64,000 nt of DNA from assembly GCA_030680415.1 (NCBI GenBank), contig JAUXVE010000148.1, forward strand, positions 1 through 64,000, read 5' to 3'. Below are positions 50,967-59,272 of this stretch, piece after piece. The notes under the pieces were generated by a model that saw nothing but the letters and a program-made list of their open reading frames with translations, ran no database searches and was not told where the DNA came from. How positions within the stretch are numbered: the first letter of the stretch is position 1; every line of letters starts with the position of its first letter. The DNA is from Rubrivivax sp. GTDB lineage: Bacteria; Pseudomonadota; Gammaproteobacteria; Burkholderiales; Burkholderiaceae_C. Made by a program: the position numbers and the translations under genes.

Positions 50967-52483
50967 CGACATTGACGAACGCCCCGCTCCTGATCGTCGG
51001 CGCCGGCATCATGGGCGCCGGCATCGCGCAGGTGGCGGCGCAGGCCGGCCACAGCGTGCACCTGTACGACCTGCGTGCAGGGGCCGCTGCCGAGGCCAAG
51101 GCCCGGCTCGGTGCCACGCTCGACGGCCTGGTCGCCAAGGGCAGGCTGACCGCCGAGGCGGTGCAGGCCACGCTGGCGCGCATCGAACCGGTGGCCACGC
51201 TGCAGGCCGCGGCCTCGGCGCGGCTGGTGGTCGAGGCCATCGTCGAGCAGCTCGACGCCAAGCGCAGCCTGTTCAGGCAACTCGAAGAGCTGCTCGACGC
51301 CGACGCGGTGCTGGCCACCAACACCTCGTCGATCAGCGTCACCGCCATTGCCGGCGGCCTGCAGCACCCGGCGCGCGTGGTCGGCATGCACTTCTTCAAC
51401 CCGGTGCCGCTGATGAAGCTGGTGGAGGTGGTGTCGGGCCTGCAGACGGCGCCCGCGGTGGCGCAGGCCGTTTTCGAGCTGGCCCAGGCCTGGGGCAAGG
51501 TGCCGGTGCATGCGAAGAGCACGCCGGGTTTCATCGTCAACCGCATCGCCCGCCCCTACTACGGCGAAACGCTGGCGCTGCTGCAGGAACAGGCCGCGCC
51601 GCCGCCGGTGCTCGACGCCTGCCTGAAGGCCGCCGGCTTTCGCATGGGGCCCTGCGAGCTGATGGACCTGGTCGGCCACGACACCAACTTCGCCGTCACG
51701 GCCTCGGTGTTCGCGGCCAACTTCAACGACAAGCGCTACGTGCCTTCACTGGTGCAGCGCGAGATGGTCGACGGCGGCCTGCTCGGCCGCAAGAGCGGGC
51801 GCGGCTTCTACACCTACCCTGCCGGTGTGCCGGCACTGCCGGTGCCCGTGTTCGAGGCCCCGGCCACGGCGCGCGAGGTGGCGGTGCACGGCACGGGCGC
51901 CATCGCCGATGCGCTGGAACAGTCGGCCGCGAAGGCGCTGGCCGCGCAGGGCTGGGGTCCGTCGCGCATCCGCGACAGCGGCTGGACGGGCCTGCAGGTC
52001 GACGGCGCCCGCCTCGTGCTGACCGACGGCACGCCGGCCTGCGACATCGCGGCTCGCACCGGCTGTGCCGACACCGCCGTCTTCGACCGCCCCATGCTGC
52101 TGCCGGCAGCCACCGGCCAGGCCCTGGCCTACGCCGTCAACGCCGGCGCCAGTGCGGTCTGGAAAGCCCAGGCGCCGGCCTGGCTGCATGCGCTGGGCTT
52201 CACGCCCTTGCCGCTGGCCGATGCACCGGGCCTGGTGGTGGCGCGCACGCTGGCCATGCTCGTCAACGAGGCGGCCGACGCCGTGCTGCAGGGGGTTTGC
52301 TCACCCGCGGGCGCCGACGCGGCGATGAAACTGGGCGTCAACTACCCGGCCGGTCCCTTCGAATGGCTGCAGAGCTGGGGCGTCGCGGGCGTGATCGGTG
52401 TGCTGGAAGCCCTCGACGCCACCTACCGCGGCGAGCGTTACCGCGTCAGCCCGTGGCTGCGCCGCGGCGCCGCACCGACGTGA
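50963..52483 (+). CDS. paaH: 3-hydroxyacyl-CoA dehydrogenase, PaaH-type
   Basis: A 506-residue two-domain NAD-dependent dehydrogenase. The Rossmann motif is GAGIMGAGIAQ (13-23); the central domain has HFFNPVPLMKLVEV and TPGFIVNRIARPY. A second dehydrogenase-like C-terminal domain gives the length of PaaH. It would oxidise 3-hydroxyadipyl-CoA to 3-oxoadipyl-CoA, the step shared by the paa and box routes. It overlaps the broken hydratase by four bases. Assignment to PaaH is by length and context. Confidence 0.85.
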   Translation: MTTLTNAPLLIVGAGIMGAGIAQVAAQAGHSVHLYDLRAGAAAEAKARLGATLDGLVAKGRLTAEAVQATLARIEPVATLQAAASARLVVEAIVEQLDAKRSLFRQLEELLDADAVLATNTSSISVTAIAGGLQHPARVVGMHFFNPVPLMKLVEVVSGLQTAPAVAQAVFELAQAWGKVPVHAKSTPGFIVNRIARPYYGETLALLQEQAAPPPVLDACLKAAGFRMGPCELMDLVGHDTNFAVTASVFAANFNDKRYVPSLVQREMVDGGLLGRKSGRGFYTYPAGVPALPVPVFEAPATAREVAVHGTGAIADALEQSAAKALAAQGWGPSRIRDSGWTGLQVDGARLVLTDGTPACDIAARTGCADTAVFDRPMLLPAATGQALAYAVNAGASAVWKAQAPAWLHALGFTPLPLADAPGLVVARTLAMLVNEAADAVLQGVCSPAGADAAMKLGVNYPAGPFEWLQSWGVAGVIGVLEALDATYRGERYRVSPWLRRGAAPT

Positions 52484-52823
52484 GCGCGCGTGGCCGCCGG
52501 GGATCCGAGGCTGTGATCGTGAGCACGCGCATGCCCGTCATTCCGCCTCGAACACGAGGCGCCTGCCGCCGAGCCACACCGGGGAAGCGGCCGGACAACG
52601 GCGCCGGCATCACGCTGCGGCCGGCCTGATGCGGGTTTGCGCTCAACAAGCTGGACCGATCGGAATCGGTCATGTGCTGTCCTCCGTGCAGTGTGAGTGC
52701 CACCACTCACGCGCGGCCGGACGCGGCCTGGACAGGGTGCACTTGCCCGCGTCGTGCCTGCCGGTTCGCCTCATCCCGCCGGTCCTGTAAGTGCCTCAGT
52801 TTTCACGGTAGCCCAGTTCTGCT
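52484..52823. other. Gene-free stretch after the box cluster
   Basis: No gene is seen. It has three inverted repeats: GCCTCG/CGAGGC just after the box cluster, GACCGAT at 52654-52660 with ATCGGTC at 52665-52671, and GTGAGTG/CACTCAC at 52693-52710. Confidence 0.5.
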
Positions 52824-52842
52824 AGTATTACCGCGTAATACT
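52824..52842. promoter_or_regulatory. Probable VapB operator
   Basis: AGTATTAC at 52824-52831 and GTAATACT at 52835-52842 form an 8-bp perfect inverted repeat with a 3-base centre, ten bases before the vapB start and immediately followed by the ribosome site GGAGG. VapB-type antitoxins repress their own operons at such sites. Confidence 0.7.
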
Positions 52843-52852
52843 TGGAGGCGTC

Positions 52853-53086
52853 ATGGAAGTCACGTCGGTCACCAGCAAGGGGCAGGTCACCATTCCGAAG
52901 GAACTCCGGCAACAACTCGGCATTCGGCAGGGCAGCCGCATCGAGTTCTCGCTGGTCGGCGACCACGTCGAGATGCGGGTCCGGAGTTCGCCGTCGGGCG
53001 AGGTCCGCAGCGGGTTCGGCATGCTCAAGAGCCGGCGCGCCGCCGTGCCGACGGACTTCGACCCCGCGACACTGCTCAAGCGATGA
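52853..53086 (+). CDS. vapB: AbrB-family antitoxin VapB
   Basis: A 77-residue antitoxin with an N-terminal AbrB swapped-hairpin DNA-binding domain (SKGQVTIPKELRQQLGI at 8-24) and a C-terminal toxin-binding tail. It overlaps the toxin start by four bases. Confidence 0.9.
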   Translation: MEVTSVTSKGQVTIPKELRQQLGIRQGSRIEFSLVGDHVEMRVRSSPSGEVRSGFGMLKSRRAAVPTDFDPATLLKR

Positions 53087-53499
53087 TCGGCCTCGACACC
53101 AACGTTCTCGCCCGGTACTACATCGACGACGAGGCAGACGCCGAGGCGCAGCGCCAACGCCTCGCTGCTCGGCGCCTCATCGACTCGGGCCAAGCTCTGA
53201 TGGTAAGCAAGTCGGTGGTCCTGGAACTCGAGTGGGTCATGCGCGGCTACTACGGCTTCGCCCGAGCCGAGGTGGCGTCCGTCATGCGGCACCTCCTTGA
53301 CCAGACACACATCACCGTCGAAGACCGTGATGCAGTCGAGCGAGCGCTCTGCAACTGCGAAGCGGGCATCGATTTCGCTGACGCGCTGCACCACGCGAGC
53401 TACAAGTCTTGCGCAAGCGTGGCAACGTTTGACGATCGCCAGTTCGCCCGGCGGGCCAAGAAACTCGGGTTGGCACCGGCCGTGATGGTCGTGTCGTAG
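53083..53499 (+). CDS. vapC: PIN-domain ribonuclease toxin VapC
   Basis: A 138-residue PIN-domain RNase toxin. The acidic metal-binding set is visible: D5 (GLDTNVLARY), E48 (VVLELEW), D97 and D100 (GIDFADALH) and D117 in ATFDDRQF. The start codon overlaps the antitoxin stop. VapC toxins typically cut a specific tRNA or rRNA; the target is unknown. Confidence 0.92.
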   Translation: MIGLDTNVLARYYIDDEADAEAQRQRLAARRLIDSGQALMVSKSVVLELEWVMRGYYGFARAEVASVMRHLLDQTHITVEDRDAVERALCNCEAGIDFADALHHASYKSCASVATFDDRQFARRAKKLGLAPAVMVVS

Positions 53500-53600
53500 C
53501 GGGCTGCCCATGAATGCGCAGATGCTGCAGGCCGCTCCCCTTCCAGGGCAAGAAGGGCCTGATCGTGCTGCCGGTGACGCCGGCGGGTCTGGTGACGGGA

Positions 53601-54353
53601 TCAAGGTCCTGGCGCGACCGGCTGGCCTGAAGGTAAAAGGCGTGGCCGCAGGACGCTGGCCACCCCCAGGGCCGACAGCGCCAGCGCCACACAAGCGCCG
53701 CTGGGCGCGTCGAGCAGCCACGAGGCGCTCAGGCCGGCACCGCAGGCCAGCACCGCTGCCGCCCAGGCGGTCACGCGGTGCGACCCGTTCCTCTGCCACA
53801 GCGCGGGTGCAATCAGGGCTGCAAACACGACGAAGAGCCCCAGCGTGGGCACGGCCAGGCTGGCCACCAACGCAAACACGGGGTAGAAGACCGCGTCGCG
53901 GGCCAATCGATGACCGACCACGGCAACGGCCAGCGCACAGCCCGCCAGAACAGCCACTTGGGGCCATCCCGCCCACAACACGTCAGCCGCCAGCAGTTCA
54001 CCCAGGCGTTCGCGGCCGTGCGGGTCTTGCCGTGCCCCCAGCAGCGCTGCGCTGGCGCCCAGCACGTACAGCAGGCCGATCAGGGCCTCGCGCTCGGCGG
54101 GCCACTGGCGTGACAGCCAGGCCACGGCAGCGGCGCAGCCCAGTGCACCGGCGGCCGCCATCGCTTGTGTGCTCAGCCAGCCCGGGTGGTCCATCAGCGT
54201 GGCGGCCCACAGGGCGGCAGCCGCGGCGGCCTGGGCCACTGCCAGGTCGATGAAGACAACGCCGCGCGCCAGCACCTGGTGGCCCAGCGGCGCCAGCGCC
54301 AGCACGCCGAAAACCAGCGCCGCGACGGGCGCCAGGAACCAGGCGTCCGGCAT
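53601..54353 (-). CDS. Zinc/manganese ABC-3 family permease (second set, no ATPase beside it)
   Basis: A 250-residue inner-membrane protein with about seven or eight hydrophobic helices, matching the ABC-3 permease family of ZnuB and MntB. Conserved pieces include FIDLAVAQAAAAAAL and PTLGLFVVFAALIAPALW. Start at 54353, 16 bases after the substrate-binding protein stop. There is no ATPase on this strand; it may share ZnuC encoded 4 kb away. It is convergent with vapC. Confidence 0.83.
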   Translation of the reverse strand: MPDAWFLAPVAALVFGVLALAPLGHQVLARGVVFIDLAVAQAAAAAALWAATLMDHPGWLSTQAMAAAGALGCAAAVAWLSRQWPAEREALIGLLYVLGASAALLGARQDPHGRERLGELLAADVLWAGWPQVAVLAGCALAVAVVGHRLARDAVFYPVFALVASLAVPTLGLFVVFAALIAPALWQRNGSHRVTAWAAAVLACGAGLSASWLLDAPSGACVALALSALGVASVLRPRLLPSGQPVAPGP

Positions 54354-54369
54354 CAGCGCTGCCCCGGCA

Positions 54370-55269
54370 TCAGTGCGGCCCCGCCTGCAGCAGGCTTGCC
54401 AACAGGCTGTCGAACCAGCGCAGCAACGCCTCGCCGTCGGCATCTTCGGCCACCGTGGCAGGCAGCACCAGCAGCGGCACGGCGCCGCCCAACTGGCCAC
54501 TGAGCCAGCGGCCGGGCCGCGGGTCCTGGTAGCTGGCGATGACCACCGCCAGCGGCGGCTTGCCCTTCAGGCCATCCAGCAGCCGCTGCAGGTGGCTCGG
54601 CGTGGGCGCCATGCCGGGCCTGGGCTCCAGGTCGGCCACCTGCGTGATGCCCAGCCAGTGCCACAGGTAGCCGAAGGTGCTGTGCTGCGCGGCCACCGTG
54701 CGCCCGCGCAGCGGCGCGGCGCGGCGTTCCCACTCGGCGATGCGGGCCGTCAGGCGGGCCTCGAAAGCCAGGCGGCGCGCTTCGATGCCCGCCTCTTGCG
54801 CCGGCAGGTCCTGCTGCAGTCGCTCGGCCAGCATCTGTGCCGCCACGAGCAGATTGCGCGGGTCGGCATGCAGGTGCGGGTTGCCTTCGGCATGCACGTC
54901 ACCGGCCCAGGGCGTGCCGATGACACCGGGCTGCGGGTCCAGCAGCACCACGTGCTCGGAGGCAAAGAACACGTCCCGTTCCCGTGCCTTGCCGGCGCGC
55001 TGCTGCAGCACCGGCAGCCAGCCGGCCTCCAGCGACGCGCCGGTGCACACCGCCAGGTCGGCGCTGCGCAGCTGCGCGATGAGTGCGGGCCTGGCTTCAA
55101 TATGGTGCGGGTCCTGCGCGGCGTGGGTGGCCACGTGCATACGCACCTGGGGCAGCAGCACGCGGGTCAGTGCCGCCCACTCGGGTTCACAGGCGAAGAC
55201 AGTGAAGGCAGCCGCGGGCGTCGACAGCGCGGCGCCCAGCAAGAGCAGCAAGCTAGAACGGATGTGCAC
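54370..55269 (-). CDS. ZnuA-like metal-binding protein (second set)
   Basis: A 299-residue periplasmic binding protein. Signal peptide 1-21 (ends PAAA). Candidate metal ligands are H55/H56 (DPHHIEARP), H132/H134 (GNPHLHADP) and the His in AAQHSTFGYLWH. It lacks the His-rich loop of ZnuA. The start is GTG at 55269, which overlaps the end of the outer-membrane gene by 17 bases. Works with the permease that follows; likely zinc because of the neighbours. Confidence 0.82.
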   Translation of the reverse strand: MHIRSSLLLLLGAALSTPAAAFTVFACEPEWAALTRVLLPQVRMHVATHAAQDPHHIEARPALIAQLRSADLAVCTGASLEAGWLPVLQQRAGKARERDVFFASEHVVLLDPQPGVIGTPWAGDVHAEGNPHLHADPRNLLVAAQMLAERLQQDLPAQEAGIEARRLAFEARLTARIAEWERRAAPLRGRTVAAQHSTFGYLWHWLGITQVADLEPRPGMAPTPSHLQRLLDGLKGKPPLAVVIASYQDPRPGRWLSGQLGGAVPLLVLPATVAEDADGEALLRWFDSLLASLLQAGPH

Positions 55270-56398
55270 CGTGGGCTCCGAAGGCCAACACGTACCGCAG
55301 CTGCGCCGTGCGCCGGGACGGGTTCTCGAACGCCACCACATCGCGCTGCTGGGTGAACTGCAGCCGCAGCGACTGCATGTGCGTGGGTTTCCAGGCCAGC
55401 ATCAGCGCGTGTTCGCGCAGCAGGCCGCTGTCGAAGTGGTCAACGTGCGGCACGCGCACGCGCAGCCAGTCGGCGCGTGCACCGGCCTCCCAGCTGGGAT
55501 TGAAGCGCCAGACCACGGAGATGGCGTTGGACTCCTGCCGGTCGCGGCTGCCGGCGTAGCGGTTCAGGCCGGAGATGCGTGCGGCCTCGAAGTTGACGCG
55601 CAATTGCTGGTCGCGGTTGTTGCCGTTGGGGGCCCACTTCCAGGTCGCGTCCACCATCCAGGTCTTGCGGCCGCTGAACTGCGCGCCGTGGTGGTGGCCG
55701 TGTGCGCGCCCGTGTTCCTCCTCGGCGCCCTCTTCTTCGCCGTGCTCGTGCTCTTCCTCCAGCGCCGCTTCGCGCCGGTTGCGGATGTGAGACAAGCCCA
55801 GCTGCCAGCTGTGCGACCGGTTCAGGTCCGCACCCAGCTTCAACACCGCGGTGGCCACGCCGGGTATGCGGGCCTCGTTGGCGATCTCTTCCACCAGGCG
55901 TTTGCCGCGGAAGGCCTCCACGCCCACCATCAGGTAGAAGGGCGTGGGTGCGGTCCAGTTCAGGCGCAGGCCATCGTCGTTCCAGTGGCCACCGAAAAAC
56001 GCGCGGTAAAGCAAAGGCCGCTCGATGAAGTCGTCGGCATGCGAGTGCTGCTGGTTCAGGTAACCGATCTGCGATGCAAAGCGGCCACCACGCAGCTGCA
56101 GCCCCAGCGGCAGCGAGGTGGTTTCGAGCCAGGCTTCTTCCAGGCCCCGTTCCAGCTCGCCTTCGTGGGTCTCGAAGGTGGCCGTCAGCTGGGCGCGCAG
56201 GTGCGGCCCCAGCGGCCCGCTGGCCGTCAGGTCGCCGTGGCCCAGCTGCACGCCCTTGTCGCGTGCGCCGATGGCCAGCGGGCGCGAAGTGGCGGTCACG
56301 TCGAGCACGGCGCCGAAGTCCCAGCCCTTGGCGGACTGCGCTTGCGCCAGGCCGCCAGCCAGAAGGGTGGCGGCGATCAGGGTGTGTTTCAGGCTCAT
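55253..56398 (-). CDS. Outer-membrane beta-barrel with a His-rich loop
   Basis: A 381-residue protein with a signal peptide (1-20, AQA), a series of alternating beta-strands and a terminal F, typical of an outer-membrane barrel. Residues 211-240 are a Glu/His-rich loop (EEEHEHG then GHHHGAQ) that should bind zinc. It is not a TonB-dependent receptor: no plug or TonB box is seen and the size is too small. It may be a zinc-selective porin. It overlaps the AztD-like stop (ATGA). I do not know a named family. Confidence 0.7.
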   Translation of the reverse strand: MSLKHTLIAATLLAGGLAQAQSAKGWDFGAVLDVTATSRPLAIGARDKGVQLGHGDLTASGPLGPHLRAQLTATFETHEGELERGLEEAWLETTSLPLGLQLRGGRFASQIGYLNQQHSHADDFIERPLLYRAFFGGHWNDDGLRLNWTAPTPFYLMVGVEAFRGKRLVEEIANEARIPGVATAVLKLGADLNRSHSWQLGLSHIRNRREAALEEEHEHGEEEGAEEEHGRAHGHHHGAQFSGRKTWMVDATWKWAPNGNNRDQQLRVNFEAARISGLNRYAGSRDRQESNAISVVWRFNPSWEAGARADWLRVRVPHVDHFDSGLLREHALMLAWKPTHMQSLRLQFTQQRDVVAFENPSRRTAQLRYVLAFGAHGAHPF

Positions 56399-57702
56399 CG
56401 TGTGATCCCGATCCACACCGCGTTAGAGGGTGTGAAGCCCAGGTCGCGGCGCGCCAGCACGGCACCGGTGAAGCTGTTGACGACCACCAGTTGTTTGGCC
56501 ACCGGGTCGGTGATGTAGACCTCGTCCCTGGCACCGTTGGCCGTCAACACGGGCCAGGGTGCGGCGGTGGGCATGGTGGGGATCGCGCCAGTGACGCGGG
56601 CCAGGTTGGCCCAGGCGCCGCCCTGCCGCTGCGCCGTGATCAGCGTGCCCTGGTCGGCGACGATAAAAAGGCGCTGGCCGCTGCGGTCGAAGCCGTGGGC
56701 CCGGCGCACGCGGCCGGTGTCCCAGCCCTGGGGTGCGAAGTTGGCCACCGCGCCGGCCTCGCCGTTGACGGCATGAAAGCGTGTGGTCACCGGGCCCGGT
56801 GCCGTGCCTTCGGTGGCGATGCCGACGAAGTGCCCTGGCGCGCGCGCGTGGCCCGCCAGGGCGCCCACGCGCAAGGCCGTGCCGAGCTGGGTGCCGTCGT
56901 CGACCGTGGTTGCGCTCAGGTGGCGCACCAGCAGCATGCCGTCCACGCAGCCGACCACGGTGTAAGCGCCCGAGCTCGCACTGCCGTGCATGCCGCTGCA
57001 GCGTGTGGCGAGCTGGCGGTCCAGCCGGTAGCTGGCGCCCTCGCGCTGGTGCAGGGTCAGGTGGGTGGGCAAGGCGTCGCTGGCGTCGGCGGCGCGGGTC
57101 ACCGCCAGCAGCTTGTTGTCCACCGGCTCTGCCAGGCCGTGGATGGGGAATCCCAGGTCCAGGCTGGCCGCCGTGCCGCCGGCAGCGATGGAGGCTTCGG
57201 TGATCAGGCGCACGCCGGCGCTCTGCGCCGGGGTGGTCGTCGCGTTGCCGTCCATGAAGATGGCCGCCTGCTTGCCGGCCTGCACGTCGTAGTGGGTGGG
57301 CCGAACGCCGCTCAGCTTCCAGGGCACGGCCTTGCTGGCCTGCTTGTAGTCGTGCAAATGGTCGCCGTGGTCTTCCTGCCAGATGCCACCGTCGACAAAC
57401 TGCACCAGGCCCTGCGTGCGCTGCATCACCAGGGCATAACGCCCGCCGGGGCTGGCGTACAGCGCCGAAGGCACGTTGTCGGCCTGGCGCGTGGCTTCGA
57501 CCGTGTTGGAGTCCAGGTCGTGCACCCGCAGCGCGGTGGCGTTGTGCTCGGTGGTGACCAGGCGTCCGGCGGTGTCCAGGGTCACCGCATCGTGGTCATG
57601 GTCGTCGTCTGCTTCGATGCCGCCGCCGCAGGCCACCAGCACGGCGGCGCAGACAAGGGCGGCCAGGGCGGCACGGCGGGGAAGGGGCGGGTACGGGTTC
57701 AT
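56395..57702 (-). CDS. AztD-like zinc chaperone lipoprotein
   Basis: A 435-residue beta-propeller lipoprotein. Lipobox Cys25 in VLVACGGG is followed by an acidic/His patch (EADDDHDHDA) and a second His cluster (EDHGDHLHDY). Overall repeat pattern and position beside a zinc transporter resemble AztD, which carries zinc to the AztC binding protein; AztD itself is soluble periplasmic, whereas this one is predicted to be lipid-anchored. First gene of the minus-strand half, next to the Zur box. Confidence 0.7.
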   Translation of the reverse strand: MNPYPPLPRRAALAALVCAAVLVACGGGIEADDDHDHDAVTLDTAGRLVTTEHNATALRVHDLDSNTVEATRQADNVPSALYASPGGRYALVMQRTQGLVQFVDGGIWQEDHGDHLHDYKQASKAVPWKLSGVRPTHYDVQAGKQAAIFMDGNATTTPAQSAGVRLITEASIAAGGTAASLDLGFPIHGLAEPVDNKLLAVTRAADASDALPTHLTLHQREGASYRLDRQLATRCSGMHGSASSGAYTVVGCVDGMLLVRHLSATTVDDGTQLGTALRVGALAGHARAPGHFVGIATEGTAPGPVTTRFHAVNGEAGAVANFAPQGWDTGRVRRAHGFDRSGQRLFIVADQGTLITAQRQGGAWANLARVTGAIPTMPTAAPWPVLTANGARDEVYITDPVAKQLVVVNSFTGAVLARRDLGFTPSNAVWIGITR

Positions 57703-57747
57703 GGCTTGTGCTCCGGCGTGTTGGCGGGCGGGGTGACGCGTTTATTC

Positions 57748-57771
57748 GTAATGATAGGGCACTATCATTAC
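57748..57771. promoter_or_regulatory. Zur box between the divergent zinc operons
   Basis: GTAATGATA and TATCATTAC form a perfect 9-bp inverted repeat with a 6-base centre (57757-57762). It lies between the AztD-like start (57702) and zur (57860) and has the AT-rich look of Zur/Fur-family operators. Confidence 0.8.
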
Positions 57772-57859
57772 ACAACCGACAGACTCCAGCGGGCCGGCCA
57801 CGCACTCCCGGCGAGCCGGCTTCGGCACCACGGGCCTCGACATCCGCTAACCTTGTGGC

Positions 57860-58291
57860 ATGGAACGCAACACCCGCCAGCGCAGTGCCATTCGCGACGC
57901 CATCGCCCACGCCGACCGGCCCCTGCTGCCACAAGAGGTACTGGACGCCGCACAGCAGGCGGTGCCGGGCCTGGGCATGGCCACCGTCTACCGCAACCTC
58001 AAGGCCTTGGTCGAAGAGGGCGAACTGCAGGCGGTGAACCTGCCCGGCGAGAACCCGCGCTTCGAAGTCACCGGGCACCAGCACCACCACCACTTCCAGT
58101 GCCGGCAATGCGAGCGCGTGTTCGATGTGCACGCCTGCCCGGGTGACCTGTCGCGGCTGGCGCCCCAGGGCTTCACGGTGGATGACCATGACCTGACGCT
58201 GTACGGTCGGTGCAAGGACTGCGCGGCGCCCAAGTCCAAGCCGGCCAAAGCCGCCAAACCGGTGGCACACACACACCGACTTCGCGGCTGA
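57860..58291 (+). CDS. zur: Fur-family regulator Zur
   Basis: A 143-residue Fur-family repressor. The winged helix contains the GLGMATVYRNLKALVEEGEL recognition pattern, then the dimer domain with HQHHHHFQC-x2-C and a C-terminal C-x2-C (RCKDCA). Among Fur-family members (Fur, Zur, PerR, Mur) the zinc neighbours favour Zur. It should repress the flanking operons when zinc is plentiful. Confidence 0.85.
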   Translation: MERNTRQRSAIRDAIAHADRPLLPQEVLDAAQQAVPGLGMATVYRNLKALVEEGELQAVNLPGENPRFEVTGHQHHHHFQCRQCERVFDVHACPGDLSRLAPQGFTVDDHDLTLYGRCKDCAAPKSKPAKAAKPVAHTHRLRG

Positions 58292-58336
58292 GCTCGGGCC
58301 TTCCGGCGGGGCATTCCGGTGACCAGCGGCGTCCGG

Positions 58337-58352
58337 TAATGCGTCTGCATTA
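58337..58352. promoter_or_regulatory. Second Zur-box-like site
   Basis: TAATGC at 58337-58342 and GCATTA at 58347-58352, an inverted repeat with a 4-base centre, 46 bases after zur and 33 before the small membrane gene. It shares the GTAATG half-site with the main Zur box. Confidence 0.5.
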
Positions 58353-58384
58353 TTATTAGCAGTCCACCGGAGCCAACAGCCACC

Positions 58385-58528
58385 ATGCAGGGAACACCCC
58401 ACCGCGCTGCGCGCTGCCCCTTGCCGGGCCCGCCTGGCCTGCTGAGCGCCGGCGCCGGCCTGCGCCTGGCGGTGGCCTCGGTGGTGGTGCTGGCCCTGTG
58501 GCTGGCCGTGGCCTGGGCGCTCGTGTGA
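58385..58528 (+). CDS. 47-residue membrane micro-protein coupled to znuC
   Basis: An ATG at 58385 opens a 47-codon frame ending TGA at 58526-58528. Residues 1-25 are Pro/Arg/Gly-rich; residues 28-47 are a single transmembrane segment (LAVASVVVLALWLAVAWALV). Its stop overlaps the znuC GTG start (GTGA), the sign of translational coupling. GGAG lies 12 bases before the ATG. It may be a leader or a small subunit of the transporter. I do not recognise a family. Confidence 0.55.
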   Translation: MQGTPHRAARCPLPGPPGLLSAGAGLRLAVASVVVLALWLAVAWALV

Positions 58529-59262
58529 CGCGGCCGGCCATCACCTTGAGCGACGTGACGGTGTCCTACCGCGGCCACCCCGCGGTGCATCACCTGAGCG
58601 GCGAATTTGCGCCCGGGGCGTTGCACGCCGTGGTCGGCCCCAACGGCGCCGGCAAGAGCACGCTGCTGGGTGCGCTGGCCGGCACCATCCGCGCCTACCA
58701 GGGCCGCATCGAGCGCGACGCCTCGCCGCGCGTGGCCTACCTGCCGCAGGCGTCCGAGCTGGACCGCAGTTTTCCGGTGCGGGTGCATGAACTGGTGGCG
58801 ATGGGCCTGTGGCACCGCATCGGCAGCTTCGGCGCGGTGCGCTCGCCAGACCGCGAACGTGTGCAAGAAGCGCTGCAGGCCGTGGGCCTGGGCGGCTTCG
58901 ATCAGCGCCTGCTGGGCGAGCTGTCGGCCGGCCAGGCGCAGCGGGTGCTGTTTGCGCGTGTGCTGCTGCAGGACGCCGCCATCATCTTGCTGGACGAACC
59001 CTTCAACGCCATCGACACCCGCACCACGGCCGACCTGCTGGCGCTGCTGATGCGCTGGAAGCAGGAATCGCGCACCGTCATCGCGGTGCTGCACGACATC
59101 GAGCAGGTGCGGGCGCATTTCGACCAGGTGCTGCTGCTGGCGCGCGAGCGCGTGGCCTGGGGCCCGACGGCGCAGGTGCTGCAGGCGCAGCACCTGTTCA
59201 AGGCGCGCCAGATGGCCGAAGCCTGGGACGAGCAGGCCGCCCGCTGCCGGACCGTGGCATGA
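58525..59262 (+). CDS. znuC: Zinc ABC transporter ATPase ZnuC
   Basis: A 245-residue ATPase that powers zinc import. Walker A GPNGAGKST near residue 40, signature LSAGQAQR (LSGGQ variant), Walker B IILLDEP and the switch His in AVLHDIEQV. The start is GTG at 58525, since ATG is not available and the overlap with the micro-protein supports it. The AztA name would be equally suitable. Confidence 0.9.
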   Translation: MTRPAITLSDVTVSYRGHPAVHHLSGEFAPGALHAVVGPNGAGKSTLLGALAGTIRAYQGRIERDASPRVAYLPQASELDRSFPVRVHELVAMGLWHRIGSFGAVRSPDRERVQEALQAVGLGGFDQRLLGELSAGQAQRVLFARVLLQDAAIILLDEPFNAIDTRTTADLLALLMRWKQESRTVIAVLHDIEQVRAHFDQVLLLARERVAWGPTAQVLQAQHLFKARQMAEAWDEQAARCRTVA

Positions 59263-59272
59263 GCAGGGCCGC

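Noticed and set aside
53500..53600. Fragment of a peptidase gene after vapC
   Set aside because: A short stretch reads like GKKGLIVLPV, but it is too short to name and the frame is not continued.
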